Program-made: the position numbers and the translations under genes | The notes under the pieces: generated by a model | What the model was told of the DNA's origin: nothing | Databases searched by the model: none | The model's input: only the letters and a program-made list of their open reading frames with translations | Source: Leptolyngbyaceae cyanobacterium | GTDB lineage: Bacteria > Cyanobacteriota > Cyanobacteriia > Cyanobacteriales > Aerosakkonemataceae | Assembly: GCA_036703985.1 (NCBI GenBank) | Contig: DATNQN010000104.1 | Coordinates: 16,871 to 80,870 of the forward strand | Reading direction: 5' to 3' | DNA length: 64,000 nucleotides | Shown here: one piece after another, positions 24,673 through 33,965 of the stretch | How the letters are laid out: every line of letters starts with the position of its first letter | Position numbering within the stretch: the stretch's first letter is position 1

Positions 24673-26661
24673 ATGCTTGGACAAATACTGCGTGGGCGCT
24701 ATCAAATTATTCGCTTGCTAGGAAGCGGGGGATTCGGTGATACTTATTTAGCGATCGATCGCGATCTCCCTGGTAGTCCTCAGTGCGTTGTCAAGCAACT
24801 AAAATCGAAAAACGTACAAAGTTCGGTTTGGCAGACAGCAAGACGGTTATTTGAAACGGAAGCTCAAGTATTATACCGTTTGGGTAAACACGATCGAATA
24901 CCGCAGTTGCTTGCACACTTTGAGGAAAACCAAGAATTTTATCTAGTTCAAGAATTCATTGAAGGAGAAGATCTCAGCCAAGAACTTATCCCTGGTAAAC
25001 AACTCAATGAAGCTGAGGTAATTGCTTTATTAGAAGATATTTTGACAATTTTGGGATTCGTTCACCAACAGAACGTGATTCATCGCGATATTAAACCCTC
25101 TAATTTAATCAGACGCCAACAGGATGGCAAATTCGTGTTGATTGACTTCGGCGCGGTGAAAGAAATCAGCACGTTAGTAGGTAATACGCAAGAACAGATT
25201 GGCGGTACTGTTCTGATTGGTTCTTCTGGTTATATGCCAAGCGAACAGCTAGGAGGAAAACCACGTTTTAACAGCGATATTTATGCCTTGGGAATGACGG
25301 CAATTCAAGCATTAACTGGTACTTTTCCCGATGAGTTACCAGAAATTTCGGAAACGGGGGAAGTTGACTGGCGCGAATACGCTAGGGTGAGCAATCGATT
25401 AGCGGCAATTTTAAATAAAATGGTGCGATCGCATTTTCGCGATCGCTACCAATCAGCCACCGAAGTGCTTGCAGACTTGGTAAAATTAAAAATGGCGACT
25501 GGTAGTTTTACTCAACGTTTTGTACTGTTAGGAGGTAATCAAAAGCCATTTGTCAGGTATTATCCCTTAATAATTATAGTTATTTCCATTTTTATTACTT
25601 TCGGAATTTCCAAGTTATTGGCATTTTTACCCAGCAACGAACCACCATCGATCGCCATCAGTAAACCGACTCTTTATCCCCATATTCCAGCAGCTGTCGA
25701 ATCGTTGAATCAAGGCAAAACCCTGGTAGAATTACGCCGTTATGAAGAAGCAATAATTACGTTGGAAAGAGCCGTACAAATCGATCCGAAATACCCGGAA
25801 GCTTGGTTAGAACGCGGCAAAGCCTTAGAAAAATTACAAAAGTATGAAGATGCCCTACGTTCGTATGACGAAGCACTTAAACTTCAGTCAGATTATTCAG
25901 AAGCTTGGTATAATCGGAGTGTCGTACTGTCAGAATTAAAGCGCTACGACGATGCGCTCATTTCCTTAAATAAAGCAATTGAAAAACAGCCAAAATATCC
26001 AGAAGCTTACTATTTTAAGGGAGTTTTGCTAGACAAGTTACAACGAGATGAAGAAGCCTTATCTTCTTTAAATAAAAGTATAGAAATCAATCCTGATTAT
26101 GGATTGGCTTGGTATTATCGAGGCTTGATACTAAATAATTTAGAACGATATCAAGAAGCACTAGAATCTTTAGAAAAAGCGATACAAATCGAGCCATCTT
26201 CGGTAGAAATATGGGTAGAAAAAGCTTCTACATTAGATAAATTAAATCAATATGAAGAAGCCATTAGATGTCTGCAACAAGCTTTGGAAATCAAACCAGA
26301 TTATGCAGAAGCTTGGCAAGAAAGAGGAAATGTACTCAGCAAATTAAAAAGATATGAAGAGGCATTAGCTTCTTTAGATAAAGCCGTTCAAATTAAGCCG
26401 GATTATGCAGAAGCTTGGTACATTCGAGGCATGGTTTTAGAAAAAATACAAAAGTATGATTTGGCAATCCAATCATTAGATAAAGCTACTCAAATTAAGC
26501 CGGATTATTGGGAATCATGGTATCGGCGAGGCGTTATTTTAGAAAAAATGGAAAAGCTTGAAGAGGCGGTTGGTGCTTATGGTAAAGCAATTGAAATTTG
26601 GCCTGCCCATCGAGAAGCGATCGAGAATAGAAAGCGATTGCTGAATAAACTAGGAAGATAA
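24673..26661 (+). CDS. Membrane Ser/Thr protein kinase with nine C-terminal TPRs
   Basis: About 662 residues from ATG 24673. This start (MLGQILRGRYQIIRLLGSGGFG) is the usual cyanobacterial one; an in-frame GTG at 24586 would add 29 residues coded by low-complexity DNA and is not favoured. The Hanks-type kinase domain (1-~290) has the G-loop LGSGGFGDTY, Lys41 in VVKQL, HRDIKPSN and DFGAVKE. One membrane helix follows (YYPLIIIVISIFITFGISKLLAFL). The extracytoplasmic C-terminal half is nine TPR units of ~34 residues (YEEAIITLERAVQIDPKYPEAW type), which may bind a protein partner and transmit a signal. All catalytic residues are present. Confidence 0.9.
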   Translation: MLGQILRGRYQIIRLLGSGGFGDTYLAIDRDLPGSPQCVVKQLKSKNVQSSVWQTARRLFETEAQVLYRLGKHDRIPQLLAHFEENQEFYLVQEFIEGEDLSQELIPGKQLNEAEVIALLEDILTILGFVHQQNVIHRDIKPSNLIRRQQDGKFVLIDFGAVKEISTLVGNTQEQIGGTVLIGSSGYMPSEQLGGKPRFNSDIYALGMTAIQALTGTFPDELPEISETGEVDWREYARVSNRLAAILNKMVRSHFRDRYQSATEVLADLVKLKMATGSFTQRFVLLGGNQKPFVRYYPLIIIVISIFITFGISKLLAFLPSNEPPSIAISKPTLYPHIPAAVESLNQGKTLVELRRYEEAIITLERAVQIDPKYPEAWLERGKALEKLQKYEDALRSYDEALKLQSDYSEAWYNRSVVLSELKRYDDALISLNKAIEKQPKYPEAYYFKGVLLDKLQRDEEALSSLNKSIEINPDYGLAWYYRGLILNNLERYQEALESLEKAIQIEPSSVEIWVEKASTLDKLNQYEEAIRCLQQALEIKPDYAEAWQERGNVLSKLKRYEEALASLDKAVQIKPDYAEAWYIRGMVLEKIQKYDLAIQSLDKATQIKPDYWESWYRRGVILEKMEKLEEAVGAYGKAIEIWPAHREAIENRKRLLNKLGR

Positions 26662-26763
26662 TTTTTGAAAGAAGTCAAAATGAATTGAAGTTCGGAAAGT
26701 TGTAAAATTTTTAATTATATCTGATATAAATAGATAGATATCCCCATCTTTAATAAAATACCC

Positions 26764-28236
26764 ATGATTACCCAAGCGAAATCACAAATAAACTGGCAAC
26801 CAATCATCAAACAATTTGAAGCCGTCGTTGGCAAAAATGGGGTAGTTCAACGTCGGGAAGAATTGCTGACTTATGAATGCGACGGACTGACTAGCTACCG
26901 AAAACGACCAGCAGTAGTAGTGCTACCCCGCACCACAGAACAAGTAGCAGAAATAGTGAAAATTTGCGCTCGAGATCGAATAGCTTGGGTTGCGAGGGGT
27001 GCGGGTACTGGTCTTTCCGGCGGCGCATTACCAGTTGAAGATTGCGTCCTCATTGTCACCGCCTTAATGAAACAAATCCTGGAAATAGATTTAGAAAATC
27101 AGCGCGTAGTAGTGCAACCAGGAGTAATTAATAACTGGGTAACTCAAGCTGTCAGCGGTGCGGGTTTTTATTACGCACCAGACCCTTCCAGCCAAATTAT
27201 CTGCTCGATTGGCGGTAACGTTGCCGAAAATTCCGGTGGCGTTCATTGCCTCAAATATGGAGTGACCACCAATCACGTATTAGGATTAAAATTAGTTATT
27301 CCCGATGGTTCGATTATTGATGTAGGAGGCGCTGTTCAAGAAACACCAGGTTATGATTTAACGGGATTATTTGTAGGTTCAGAAGGCACCCTTGGTATTG
27401 CTACAGAAATTACTTTGAGAATTCTTAAAACAGCCGAATCAATTTGCGTTTTATTAGCAGATTTTACCAGCGTGGAATCTTGCGGTGCAGCAGTATCAGA
27501 TATTATCAGTTCCGGTATTATTCCTGCTGGTATGGAAATCATGGATAACTTGAGCATTAACGCTGTAGAAGATGTGGTAGCCACAGGTTGTTATCCCCGT
27601 GATGCGACTGCAATTTTGCTAGTAGAAATAGACGGTTTAGAAGTAGAAGTGGCTGCGAATAAACAGCGAATTGCAGAAATTTGCCGAAAGAATGGCGCTC
27701 GTAATATTACCACTGCGAACGACCCAGAAACTAGATTAAAATTTTGGAAAGGACGAAAAGCAGCATTTGCGGCGGCTGGTCACATGAGTCCAGATTATTA
27801 CGTGCAAGATGGGGTAATTCCCCGTACTCAATTGTCTTATGTTTTGCAAGAAATTGAAAATTTAAGTCAGAAATATGGATATAAAATTGCCAATGTATTT
27901 CATGCTGGCGATGGCAACCTTCATCCTTTAATTCTTTATGATAATTCCATACCTGGTGCATTGGAAAAAGTAGAAGAATTAGGGGGAGATATTCTCAAAC
28001 TTTGCGTGAAAGTTGGGGGTAGTCTTTCTGGAGAACATGGCATTGGTGCTGATAAAAAATGCTATATGCCAGAAATGTTTACCGAGACGGATTTAGAAAC
28101 TATGCAATGGGTGCGAAAAGTTTTTAATCCCAAAGAATTAGCTAATCCGGGGAAAATTTTCCCAACGCCGAAAACTTGTGGGGAAGCTGCACACGCTCAA
28201 ATTGAGAAGAAGTTTGAAAAAATAGAGGTGTTTTAA
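26764..28236 (+). CDS. glcD: Glycolate oxidase/dehydrogenase subunit GlcD
   Basis: A 490-residue FAD-linked oxidase. The FAD-binding region has RPAVVVLPRTTEQVAEIVKIC, RGAGTGLSGGALP and GGNVAENSGGVHCLKYGVT, and the C-terminal part has FHAGDGNLHPLILYD and SGEHGIGADKK, all typical of GlcD. It oxidises glycolate from photorespiration to glyoxylate as a complex with GlcE and GlcF, and these two lie on the same strand 4.4 kb downstream at 32.6-35.3 kb with a phosphorylase and an HD hydrolase between. Confidence 0.92.
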   Translation: MITQAKSQINWQPIIKQFEAVVGKNGVVQRREELLTYECDGLTSYRKRPAVVVLPRTTEQVAEIVKICARDRIAWVARGAGTGLSGGALPVEDCVLIVTALMKQILEIDLENQRVVVQPGVINNWVTQAVSGAGFYYAPDPSSQIICSIGGNVAENSGGVHCLKYGVTTNHVLGLKLVIPDGSIIDVGGAVQETPGYDLTGLFVGSEGTLGIATEITLRILKTAESICVLLADFTSVESCGAAVSDIISSGIIPAGMEIMDNLSINAVEDVVATGCYPRDATAILLVEIDGLEVEVAANKQRIAEICRKNGARNITTANDPETRLKFWKGRKAAFAAAGHMSPDYYVQDGVIPRTQLSYVLQEIENLSQKYGYKIANVFHAGDGNLHPLILYDNSIPGALEKVEELGGDILKLCVKVGGSLSGEHGIGADKKCYMPEMFTETDLETMQWVRKVFNPKELANPGKIFPTPKTCGEAAHAQIEKKFEKIEVF

Positions 28237-28266
28237 TTCACATTCATCTCGTTTTATCTCGTTCAT

Positions 28267-28315
28267 CTCGTTCCCAGGTTCTACCTGGGAATGCTTTTTA
28301 GAGGCTCTGCCTCCC
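28267..28315. repeat. REP-like palindrome, left copy flanking the RAYT pseudogene
   Basis: CTCGTTCCCAGGTTCTACC followed by TGGGAATG and then GAGGCTCTGCCTC. Two nested hairpins (CCCAGGT/ACCTGGG and GAGGC/GCCTC) are visible. Related copies are at 28871-28920 (inverted) and 45522-45570. Confidence 0.7.
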
Positions 28316-28349
28316 GTCACAAATCAATCACATCTACTTCTAGCAACGC

Positions 28350-28850
28350 TTATTTTCCCATGTAATTGCGATAACTAGAATACCGCCAATGAACAGGGTC
28401 ATCTACATAGCCACGTCGAACCGGATTATTGTGAATATAATCCAACTTCTGGATAAACATTTCCTAGTTCAGAATAGCTTGCGGATGAAATCCTTCTTGC
28501 CAAACTTGATATTCCTGGTCTGTTTTATAGGGGAGTTTGTGAAACTTAAGCTGATTGAGAATATAGTTTGCTTGATTTTTTTTTAGCAAGTCAATAATTG
28601 TCCGAGCCGTGAATGATTTAAAATTTCCTATTTCCTTGGACAAACTTGCAGTAGATGCCAGCAGATGAAGATGGTTTTCCATGAGTATATAGCCGTATAA
28701 TTTGAGGCGTTGCTGGCATTGCAAAAATTTCAGGGAATCTAAAACAATTTCTGCTATTTCTATTTTACTAAATAGAGGTATCCAATTAATTACTGTGCAG
28801 GTGACGAAATGTGGCTGGTCTCCCAGTACGTGGTAGCGGCTGCGTCTCAT
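28350..28850 (-). pseudogene. REP-associated tyrosine transposase (RAYT), broken by a nonsense codon
   Basis: The first 128 codons (MRRSRYHVLGDQPHFVTCTVINWIPLFS...) include the HUH motif in ENHLHLLAS. An in-frame TAG at 28464-28466 stops the gene after HPQAILN. Beyond it the same frame continues for 38 codons with EMFIQKLDYIHNNPVRRGYVDDPVHWRYSSYRNYMGK and a proper stop at 28350. The catalytic tyrosine of this family is in that YIHNNPVRRG segment, so the truncated product would lack it. A single base change explains the break. The gene is flanked by inverted REP-like repeats at 28267 and 28871, as expected for its substrates. Confidence 0.85.
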
Positions 28851-28870
28851 TGTATTAATTTTAGTTGGAG

Positions 28871-28920
28871 TGAGGCAGAGCCTCTAGAATATCATTACCA
28901 GGCTCCAGCCTGGTAACGAG
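28871..28920. repeat. REP-like palindrome, right copy flanking the RAYT pseudogene
   Basis: GAGGCAGAGCCTC followed by ACCAGGCTCCAGCCTGGT. It is the inverted, slightly diverged counterpart of the left copy, so the two face each other across the transposase gene. Confidence 0.7.
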
Positions 28921-29059
28921 AAGCGTGCAGTTAGCTTATGTGTAAACGGTTACGGAAAAGTTAATGCAATAAAAAGAAAATATGATGTTCGATCGATTAT
29001 CGATCGACAACTTATATACTCACAACCAGTCAAAATATAAAATCCTAAAGGATTAAGTT

Positions 29060-31606
29060 ATGCAAACTGTACCAAATCCCGCCTTGGAATGTAAACCGAT
29101 CGTTCAGGTAGAGGATGACCGCACGGGGTTGAGCATCGAAACGTTAAAACGAGCTTTCTTAGAAAACCTTTTCTACTTGCAAGGAAAGTTTCCCAGTATT
29201 GCCACGAAAAACGATTGCTACATGGCATTAGCTTACACGGTACGCGATCGCTTATTCAAGCGCTGGATCGATACGGCGGAAACTTATACCAAAAACGGTT
29301 CGCGGACGGTTTGCTATCTGTCGGCGGAATTCCTCATGGGGCCACACTTGGGTAACAACCTGATCAATTTGGGTATCTATGACCAAGTGAAACAAGCCAT
29401 CTCAGAATTGGGACTCGATTTTGATGAATTGCTGGAACAAGAAGAAGAACCGGGACTCGGTAACGGTGGTTTGGGGCGATTGGCAGCTTGTTACCTGGAT
29501 TCGATGGCAACTTTAGAGATTCCTTCTCTAGGTTACGGCATTCGCTACGAGTTTGGCATCTTCGAGCAGAAAATTCAAGATGGCTGGCAAGTGGAAGTTA
29601 CCGATAAATGGTTACGTTTTGGCAATCCTTGGGATATTCCGCGTCCGGAATGGTCAGTGGAAGTGAAACTCGGCGGTCATACAGAAACTTATGTTGACGA
29701 TCGCGGTCGTTATCGAGTACGCTGGATTCCCTTCCAAGTTGTCAAAGGCATACCCTACGATACTCCGATTTTAGGATACAAAGTTAACACTGCCAATACT
29801 TTAAGATTGTGGGCAGCAGAAGCACCAGAATCTTTCGATTTTGAAGCTTTCAATTCGGGGGATTATCTGAAAGCCGTCCAAGCAAAAATGACTTCCGAAA
29901 ATCTCTCGAAAGTTCTTTACCCCAACGACAACGTATCGCAAGGTAAAAAATTGCGATTGGCGCAACAAATCTTTTTCGTATCTTGTTCATTGCAAGATAT
30001 GATTCGGATCGTGCAAGGACAAAAGATTCCCTTAGAAAAATTCCACGAAAAATTTATCATTCAACTAAATGATACCCATCCTTCGATCGCCGTTGCCGAA
30101 CTAATGCGATTGTTAGTTGACGAACACGGCATGGAGTGGGAACAAGCTTGGAATATTACTACTCGTACTTTCGCTTATACCAACCATACGTTATTACCAG
30201 AAGCCTTAGAAAAATGGCCTCTCAAATTGTTTGGGGAAACACTACCGCGACATCTAGAAATTATTTATGAAATTAACGGTCGTTTCCTCGACGATGTGCG
30301 GATTAAGTTTCCCGATGATTTTGCAAGACTGTCGCGAATGTCGCTAATTGACGAAAGCGGAGAACGCTACATTCGCATGGCAAATTTAGCTTGCGTTGGT
30401 AGCTTTGCAATTAATGGGGTGGCACAATTGCACACCGAATTATTGCAAAAAGATGTCTTGCACGACTTCTATGAAATGTATCCAGAGAAGTTCAATAACA
30501 AGACAAATGGCATCACGCCGCGCCGTTTTATGGTATTGAGCAATCCCCAATTGTGCAACCTTATTCACGGCAAGATAGGGGATAGCTGGATTAAGAATTT
30601 GGATGAACTGCGTCAGTTGGAATATTTGGCAGAAGATGCTGAATTTCGCCATCAATTCCGGCAGATAAAACAATCTATTAAGCAAGATTTAGCTGCACAT
30701 ATCAAAGCTAAGAACGGAATTGAAGTGGATGCTAATTCTTTGTTTGATATTCAAGCTAAACGTTTTCACGAATACAAGCGACAGCACTTAAATGCACTGC
30801 ACATCGTTACCTTGTATAACCGAATCAAAGCTAATCCCAATTTGGATATTACGCCGCGCACTTTCCTATTTGGTGGCAAAGCAGCACCCGGCTATTATAT
30901 TGCCAAATTGATTATCAAATTGATCAATTCGATCGGTGAAGTAGTCAATCGCGATCCAGATGTGAGAGGACGGCTGAAAGTTGTTTTCTTAGAAGATTAC
31001 AGCGTTAAATTTGCCCAACGAGTTTATCCGGCGGCGGATTTGTCGGAACAAATTTCCACGGCTGGCAAGGAAGCATCGGGAACTGGTAATATGAAATTTG
31101 CTCTCAATGGGGCGCTAACTATTGGTACTTTGGATGGCGCGAATGTGGAAATCCGGGAAGAAGTAGGAGAAGAAAACTTCTTCCTATTTGGATTAACGGC
31201 GGAAGAAGTTTATGCCAAAAAAGCAGAAGGCTACGATCCGATGTACTATTACAATACCGATGCGGAATTGAAATTAGCGATCGATCGCATTTCTTCTGGT
31301 TTCTTCTCCCACGGCGATCCGAATTTATTTAAACCTTTGTTGGATACCCTGTTGTATCACGATGAGTATATGCTGTTGGCAGACTATCGTGCTTATATAG
31401 AATGTCAAGAACGAGTTAGCCAAGCTTACCGAGATGAAGAAAATTGGACTCGGATGGCAATTCTAAATGTAGCACGGATGGGTAAGTTTTCTTCCGATCG
31501 ATCGATCGGTGATTATTGCCAAGATATTTGGAAAATTAAACCCGTGAAGATTGAATTGGTGGACTATATTCAGACAGCAATGAATCAACTGAAAATAGGG
31601 TTGTAG
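29060..31606 (+). CDS. glgP: Glycogen phosphorylase
   Basis: An 848-residue GT35 phosphorylase, normal length, that releases glucose-1-phosphate from glycogen. Signatures are YLSAEFLMGPHLGNNLINLGI, LGNGGLGRLAACYLDSMATL, FIIQLNDTHPSIAVAELMR, TNHTLLPEALEKW, KRFHEYKRQHLN, and the PLP-lysine block EASGTGNMKFALNGALTIGTLDGANVEI. ATG 29060 follows AAAGGATTAAG, which gives a weak ribosome site. A strong hairpin terminator follows at 31774. It stands between glcD and the glcEF pair. Confidence 0.94.
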   Translation: MQTVPNPALECKPIVQVEDDRTGLSIETLKRAFLENLFYLQGKFPSIATKNDCYMALAYTVRDRLFKRWIDTAETYTKNGSRTVCYLSAEFLMGPHLGNNLINLGIYDQVKQAISELGLDFDELLEQEEEPGLGNGGLGRLAACYLDSMATLEIPSLGYGIRYEFGIFEQKIQDGWQVEVTDKWLRFGNPWDIPRPEWSVEVKLGGHTETYVDDRGRYRVRWIPFQVVKGIPYDTPILGYKVNTANTLRLWAAEAPESFDFEAFNSGDYLKAVQAKMTSENLSKVLYPNDNVSQGKKLRLAQQIFFVSCSLQDMIRIVQGQKIPLEKFHEKFIIQLNDTHPSIAVAELMRLLVDEHGMEWEQAWNITTRTFAYTNHTLLPEALEKWPLKLFGETLPRHLEIIYEINGRFLDDVRIKFPDDFARLSRMSLIDESGERYIRMANLACVGSFAINGVAQLHTELLQKDVLHDFYEMYPEKFNNKTNGITPRRFMVLSNPQLCNLIHGKIGDSWIKNLDELRQLEYLAEDAEFRHQFRQIKQSIKQDLAAHIKAKNGIEVDANSLFDIQAKRFHEYKRQHLNALHIVTLYNRIKANPNLDITPRTFLFGGKAAPGYYIAKLIIKLINSIGEVVNRDPDVRGRLKVVFLEDYSVKFAQRVYPAADLSEQISTAGKEASGTGNMKFALNGALTIGTLDGANVEIREEVGEENFFLFGLTAEEVYAKKAEGYDPMYYYNTDAELKLAIDRISSGFFSHGDPNLFKPLLDTLLYHDEYMLLADYRAYIECQERVSQAYRDEENWTRMAILNVARMGKFSSDRSIGDYCQDIWKIKPVKIELVDYIQTAMNQLKIGL

Positions 31607-31938
31607 TTTTAAGAAAATCCTGATTTTCTGTAAAGATGCAGATTTTCGTAGGTTGGGTTGACGCCAGGAAACCCAACACCACAATTCCAAAACCCGTGCA
31701 GTATTGGGAGTGTAGGTTTTAGAGAATTCTGATTTTCTGTAAAGATGCAGTTAATTAGGTAAGTTCTGTAAGGAATGTCGGAAAATGTCTAGTAGACAGT
31801 TTTCGGCATTTTTTACTTGATATGCGTGTAAGATTAATGGGAATTTTGATGGTGGGAATCAGGGGTTAAATTTTTACCGCAGATGTAGAAGGATGAACGC
31901 AGATAAACGCAGATAAGAAAGTTATAAATGAGAAATTT
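31607..31938. other. Intergenic interval with a direct repeat and a terminator
   Basis: An identical 22-bp block beginning CTGATTTTCTGTAAAG occurs at 31620-31641 and 31729-31750, with some further similarity just upstream of each. Between them is a GGTTGGGTTGACGCCAGGAAACCCAAC hairpin-like repeat common in cyanobacteria. A third generic repeat (ACGCAGATAAACGCAGATAA) is near 31900. No gene is visible. Confidence 0.6.
31774..31814 (+). terminator. Rho-independent terminator downstream of glgP
   Basis: AATGTCGGAAAATGTCTA pairs with TAGACAGTTTTCGGCATT with only minor mismatches, followed by a run of T. The stem is about 17 bp. Confidence 0.75.
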
Positions 31939-32598
31939 ATGGCAAAGAAAATAGTGGATGCAAAATTGAAATGGCAGTCTTTGTTATCAACGGTTAAAGT
32001 CGATCTAAATCTTGGCGATCGAGTCTTTATTGACTTAATTACAGCTTATTCTACTCGGCAAAGATATTATCATAATTTGGCGCACGTCGAGCAGGTTTTA
32101 GAAGTAATTGAAAAAATGCGATCGCACTCCCGAAATTTCCCGGCAATTCAGTTTGCTGCCTGGTTTCACGATATCATTTATGACCCAAAAGCTAAAGATA
32201 ATGAAGAAAAAAGTGCCGCATATGCAGCAAAAGCTTTGACAAGTTTGGGAATTACATCAATTATAGATAAAGTGAGTGAGCTAATTTTAATTACTAAAAG
32301 TCATCAACTGACAGACAATGAAGATATCGATAGCCAAATTCTCCTCGATGCAGACTTATCCATATTAGGTACATCTGCGCCAGAGTATCGAATTTATGCT
32401 AATGCGATTCGACAAGAATATGCTTGGTTGTGCGAATCAGAATATCGAACAGGTAGAATAAAAGTATTAGAGAAATTTTTACAACGAAAAAGAATTTATT
32501 ATACCGAGGAAATGTTTGCTAATTTAGAATTAACTGCTAGACAGAATATCGAAGAAGAAATAAAATTCCTATCAGCAGTAAACGATTATACAATATAG
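31939..32598 (+). CDS. Predicted metal-dependent HD-superfamily phosphohydrolase
   Basis: A 219-residue protein with the HD pattern of the COG4339-type family: YYHNLAHVEQVLEVIEKM, AAWFHDIIYDPKAKDNEEKSA, ITKSHQ and LLDADLSILG, in which the His and Asp residues are metal ligands. The physiological substrate is not known. It ends 2 bp before the GlcE start and may be co-transcribed with glcE and glcF. No signal peptide or membrane segment. Confidence 0.83.
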   Translation: MAKKIVDAKLKWQSLLSTVKVDLNLGDRVFIDLITAYSTRQRYYHNLAHVEQVLEVIEKMRSHSRNFPAIQFAAWFHDIIYDPKAKDNEEKSAAYAAKALTSLGITSIIDKVSELILITKSHQLTDNEDIDSQILLDADLSILGTSAPEYRIYANAIRQEYAWLCESEYRTGRIKVLEKFLQRKRIYYTEEMFANLELTARQNIEEEIKFLSAVNDYTI

Positions 32599-32600
32599 TA

Positions 32601-33923
32601 GTGATTCAAAAAACGAACGCGATCGCATCCCAACTAGAAAATATCGTCGGTTCCTCTGGTGTCCATGCTTGGGACGACATCGAAATCGATCGACAAAAAC
32701 CCATAATTAATACAGTATCATCAAGCACAACTCCCGCTTGCGTAGTTTATCCCAACACTCAGGAAGAACTTGCCGAAATTGTTGCCTGCGCCCGCCAAAA
32801 TCGTTGGCGCGTCTTACCTTGCGGCAACAGCAGCAAACTAAGTTGGGGAGGAACGGCCAAAGAAATTGATGTAGTAATTAGCACTGCACGACTCAACCGG
32901 GTAATCGAACACGCTGTCGGTGACTTAACCCTCACCGTAGAAGCAGGCGTCAAATTATCCGATATTCAAACAAATTTAGCTAAAGATAGGCAATTCCTTG
33001 CTCTCGATCCAGCTTATCCCCAAATCGCTACGATGGGCGGCATCGTAGCTACTGCTGACGCTGGTTCCCTCCGACAACGCTATGGCGGCGTGCGAGATAT
33101 GCTGTTAGGGATCTCCTTTGTTCGTTACGATGGACAAATCGCCAAAGCAGGCGGCAGAGTGGTAAAAAATGTAGCCGGATACGATTTGATGAAGCTGTTT
33201 ACTGGTTCCTTTGGCACGCTAGGAATTATCAGCCAAGTGACTTTTCGGCTTTATCCTTTACCGGAAGCATCCCAAACCGTAGTATTAACAGGCACTTCGG
33301 ATAACATTGCCCAAGCTACTCAAACTTTGCTAGCTTCTGCCTTGACTCCCACCGCCATCGACTTGGTATCCACTCAATTGGTAAATCGTTTAAACCTTGG
33401 GAAGGGAATGGCTTTAATTACTCGCTTCCAAAGTGTGGGGGAAAGCGTCAAAGAACAATCAAATCGGCTTTTGGAAGTGGGAGAAAAGCTGAGTTTGCAA
33501 GGTAGCAGCTTGTCGGGAGATGAAGAGGCGAGTCTATGGCAACAATTACAAGAATCAATGTGGGTGTGTGGTAATGAAAATGCGATCGCTTGCAAAATAG
33601 GAGTATTACCCAATGCTACCGTTGCTACTCTCGCTCAATTAGATCATACTCAAATGGGAATCGGTTTGATTCACGCTGGTAGCGGTTTGGGTTTTTTGCG
33701 ATTTGAGAATCCAGAGGTGAAAAAACAAACGATTTTGGAAATGAGGAATTTCTGCCAATCTCAACAGGGATTTCTAACTGTTTTAGAAGCACCTTTGGCT
33801 TTTAAAGAAAATTTTGATGTGTGGGGTTACAGTGGCAATGGGTTGGATTTGATGCGGCGAATTAAGCAGCAGTTCGATCCGGATAATATGTTTAGTCCCC
33901 ATCGGTTTGTGGGTGGGATTTAG
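32601..33923 (+). CDS. glcE: Glycolate oxidase FAD-binding subunit GlcE
   Basis: A 440-residue FAD-linked oxidase. It starts at GTG 32601, with the HD hydrolase stop only 2 bp before. The FAD-binding part has CVVYPNTQEELAEIVACARQNRW, LPCGNSSKLSWGGTA, LTVEAGVKLSDIQ, MGGIVATADAGSLRQRYGGVRDMLLG and GRVVKNVAGYDLMKLFTGSFGTLGIISQ, all typical of GlcE. The C-terminal half is shorter and more divergent than in GlcD. glcF follows 42 bp later. Works with GlcD and GlcF in glycolate oxidation. Confidence 0.9.
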   Translation: MIQKTNAIASQLENIVGSSGVHAWDDIEIDRQKPIINTVSSSTTPACVVYPNTQEELAEIVACARQNRWRVLPCGNSSKLSWGGTAKEIDVVISTARLNRVIEHAVGDLTLTVEAGVKLSDIQTNLAKDRQFLALDPAYPQIATMGGIVATADAGSLRQRYGGVRDMLLGISFVRYDGQIAKAGGRVVKNVAGYDLMKLFTGSFGTLGIISQVTFRLYPLPEASQTVVLTGTSDNIAQATQTLLASALTPTAIDLVSTQLVNRLNLGKGMALITRFQSVGESVKEQSNRLLEVGEKLSLQGSSLSGDEEASLWQQLQESMWVCGNENAIACKIGVLPNATVATLAQLDHTQMGIGLIHAGSGLGFLRFENPEVKKQTILEMRNFCQSQQGFLTVLEAPLAFKENFDVWGYSGNGLDLMRRIKQQFDPDNMFSPHRFVGGI

Positions 33924-33965
33924 TTTTAACGAACCGCAGAGGCGCAGAGAAAGCAGAGAGAGAAA

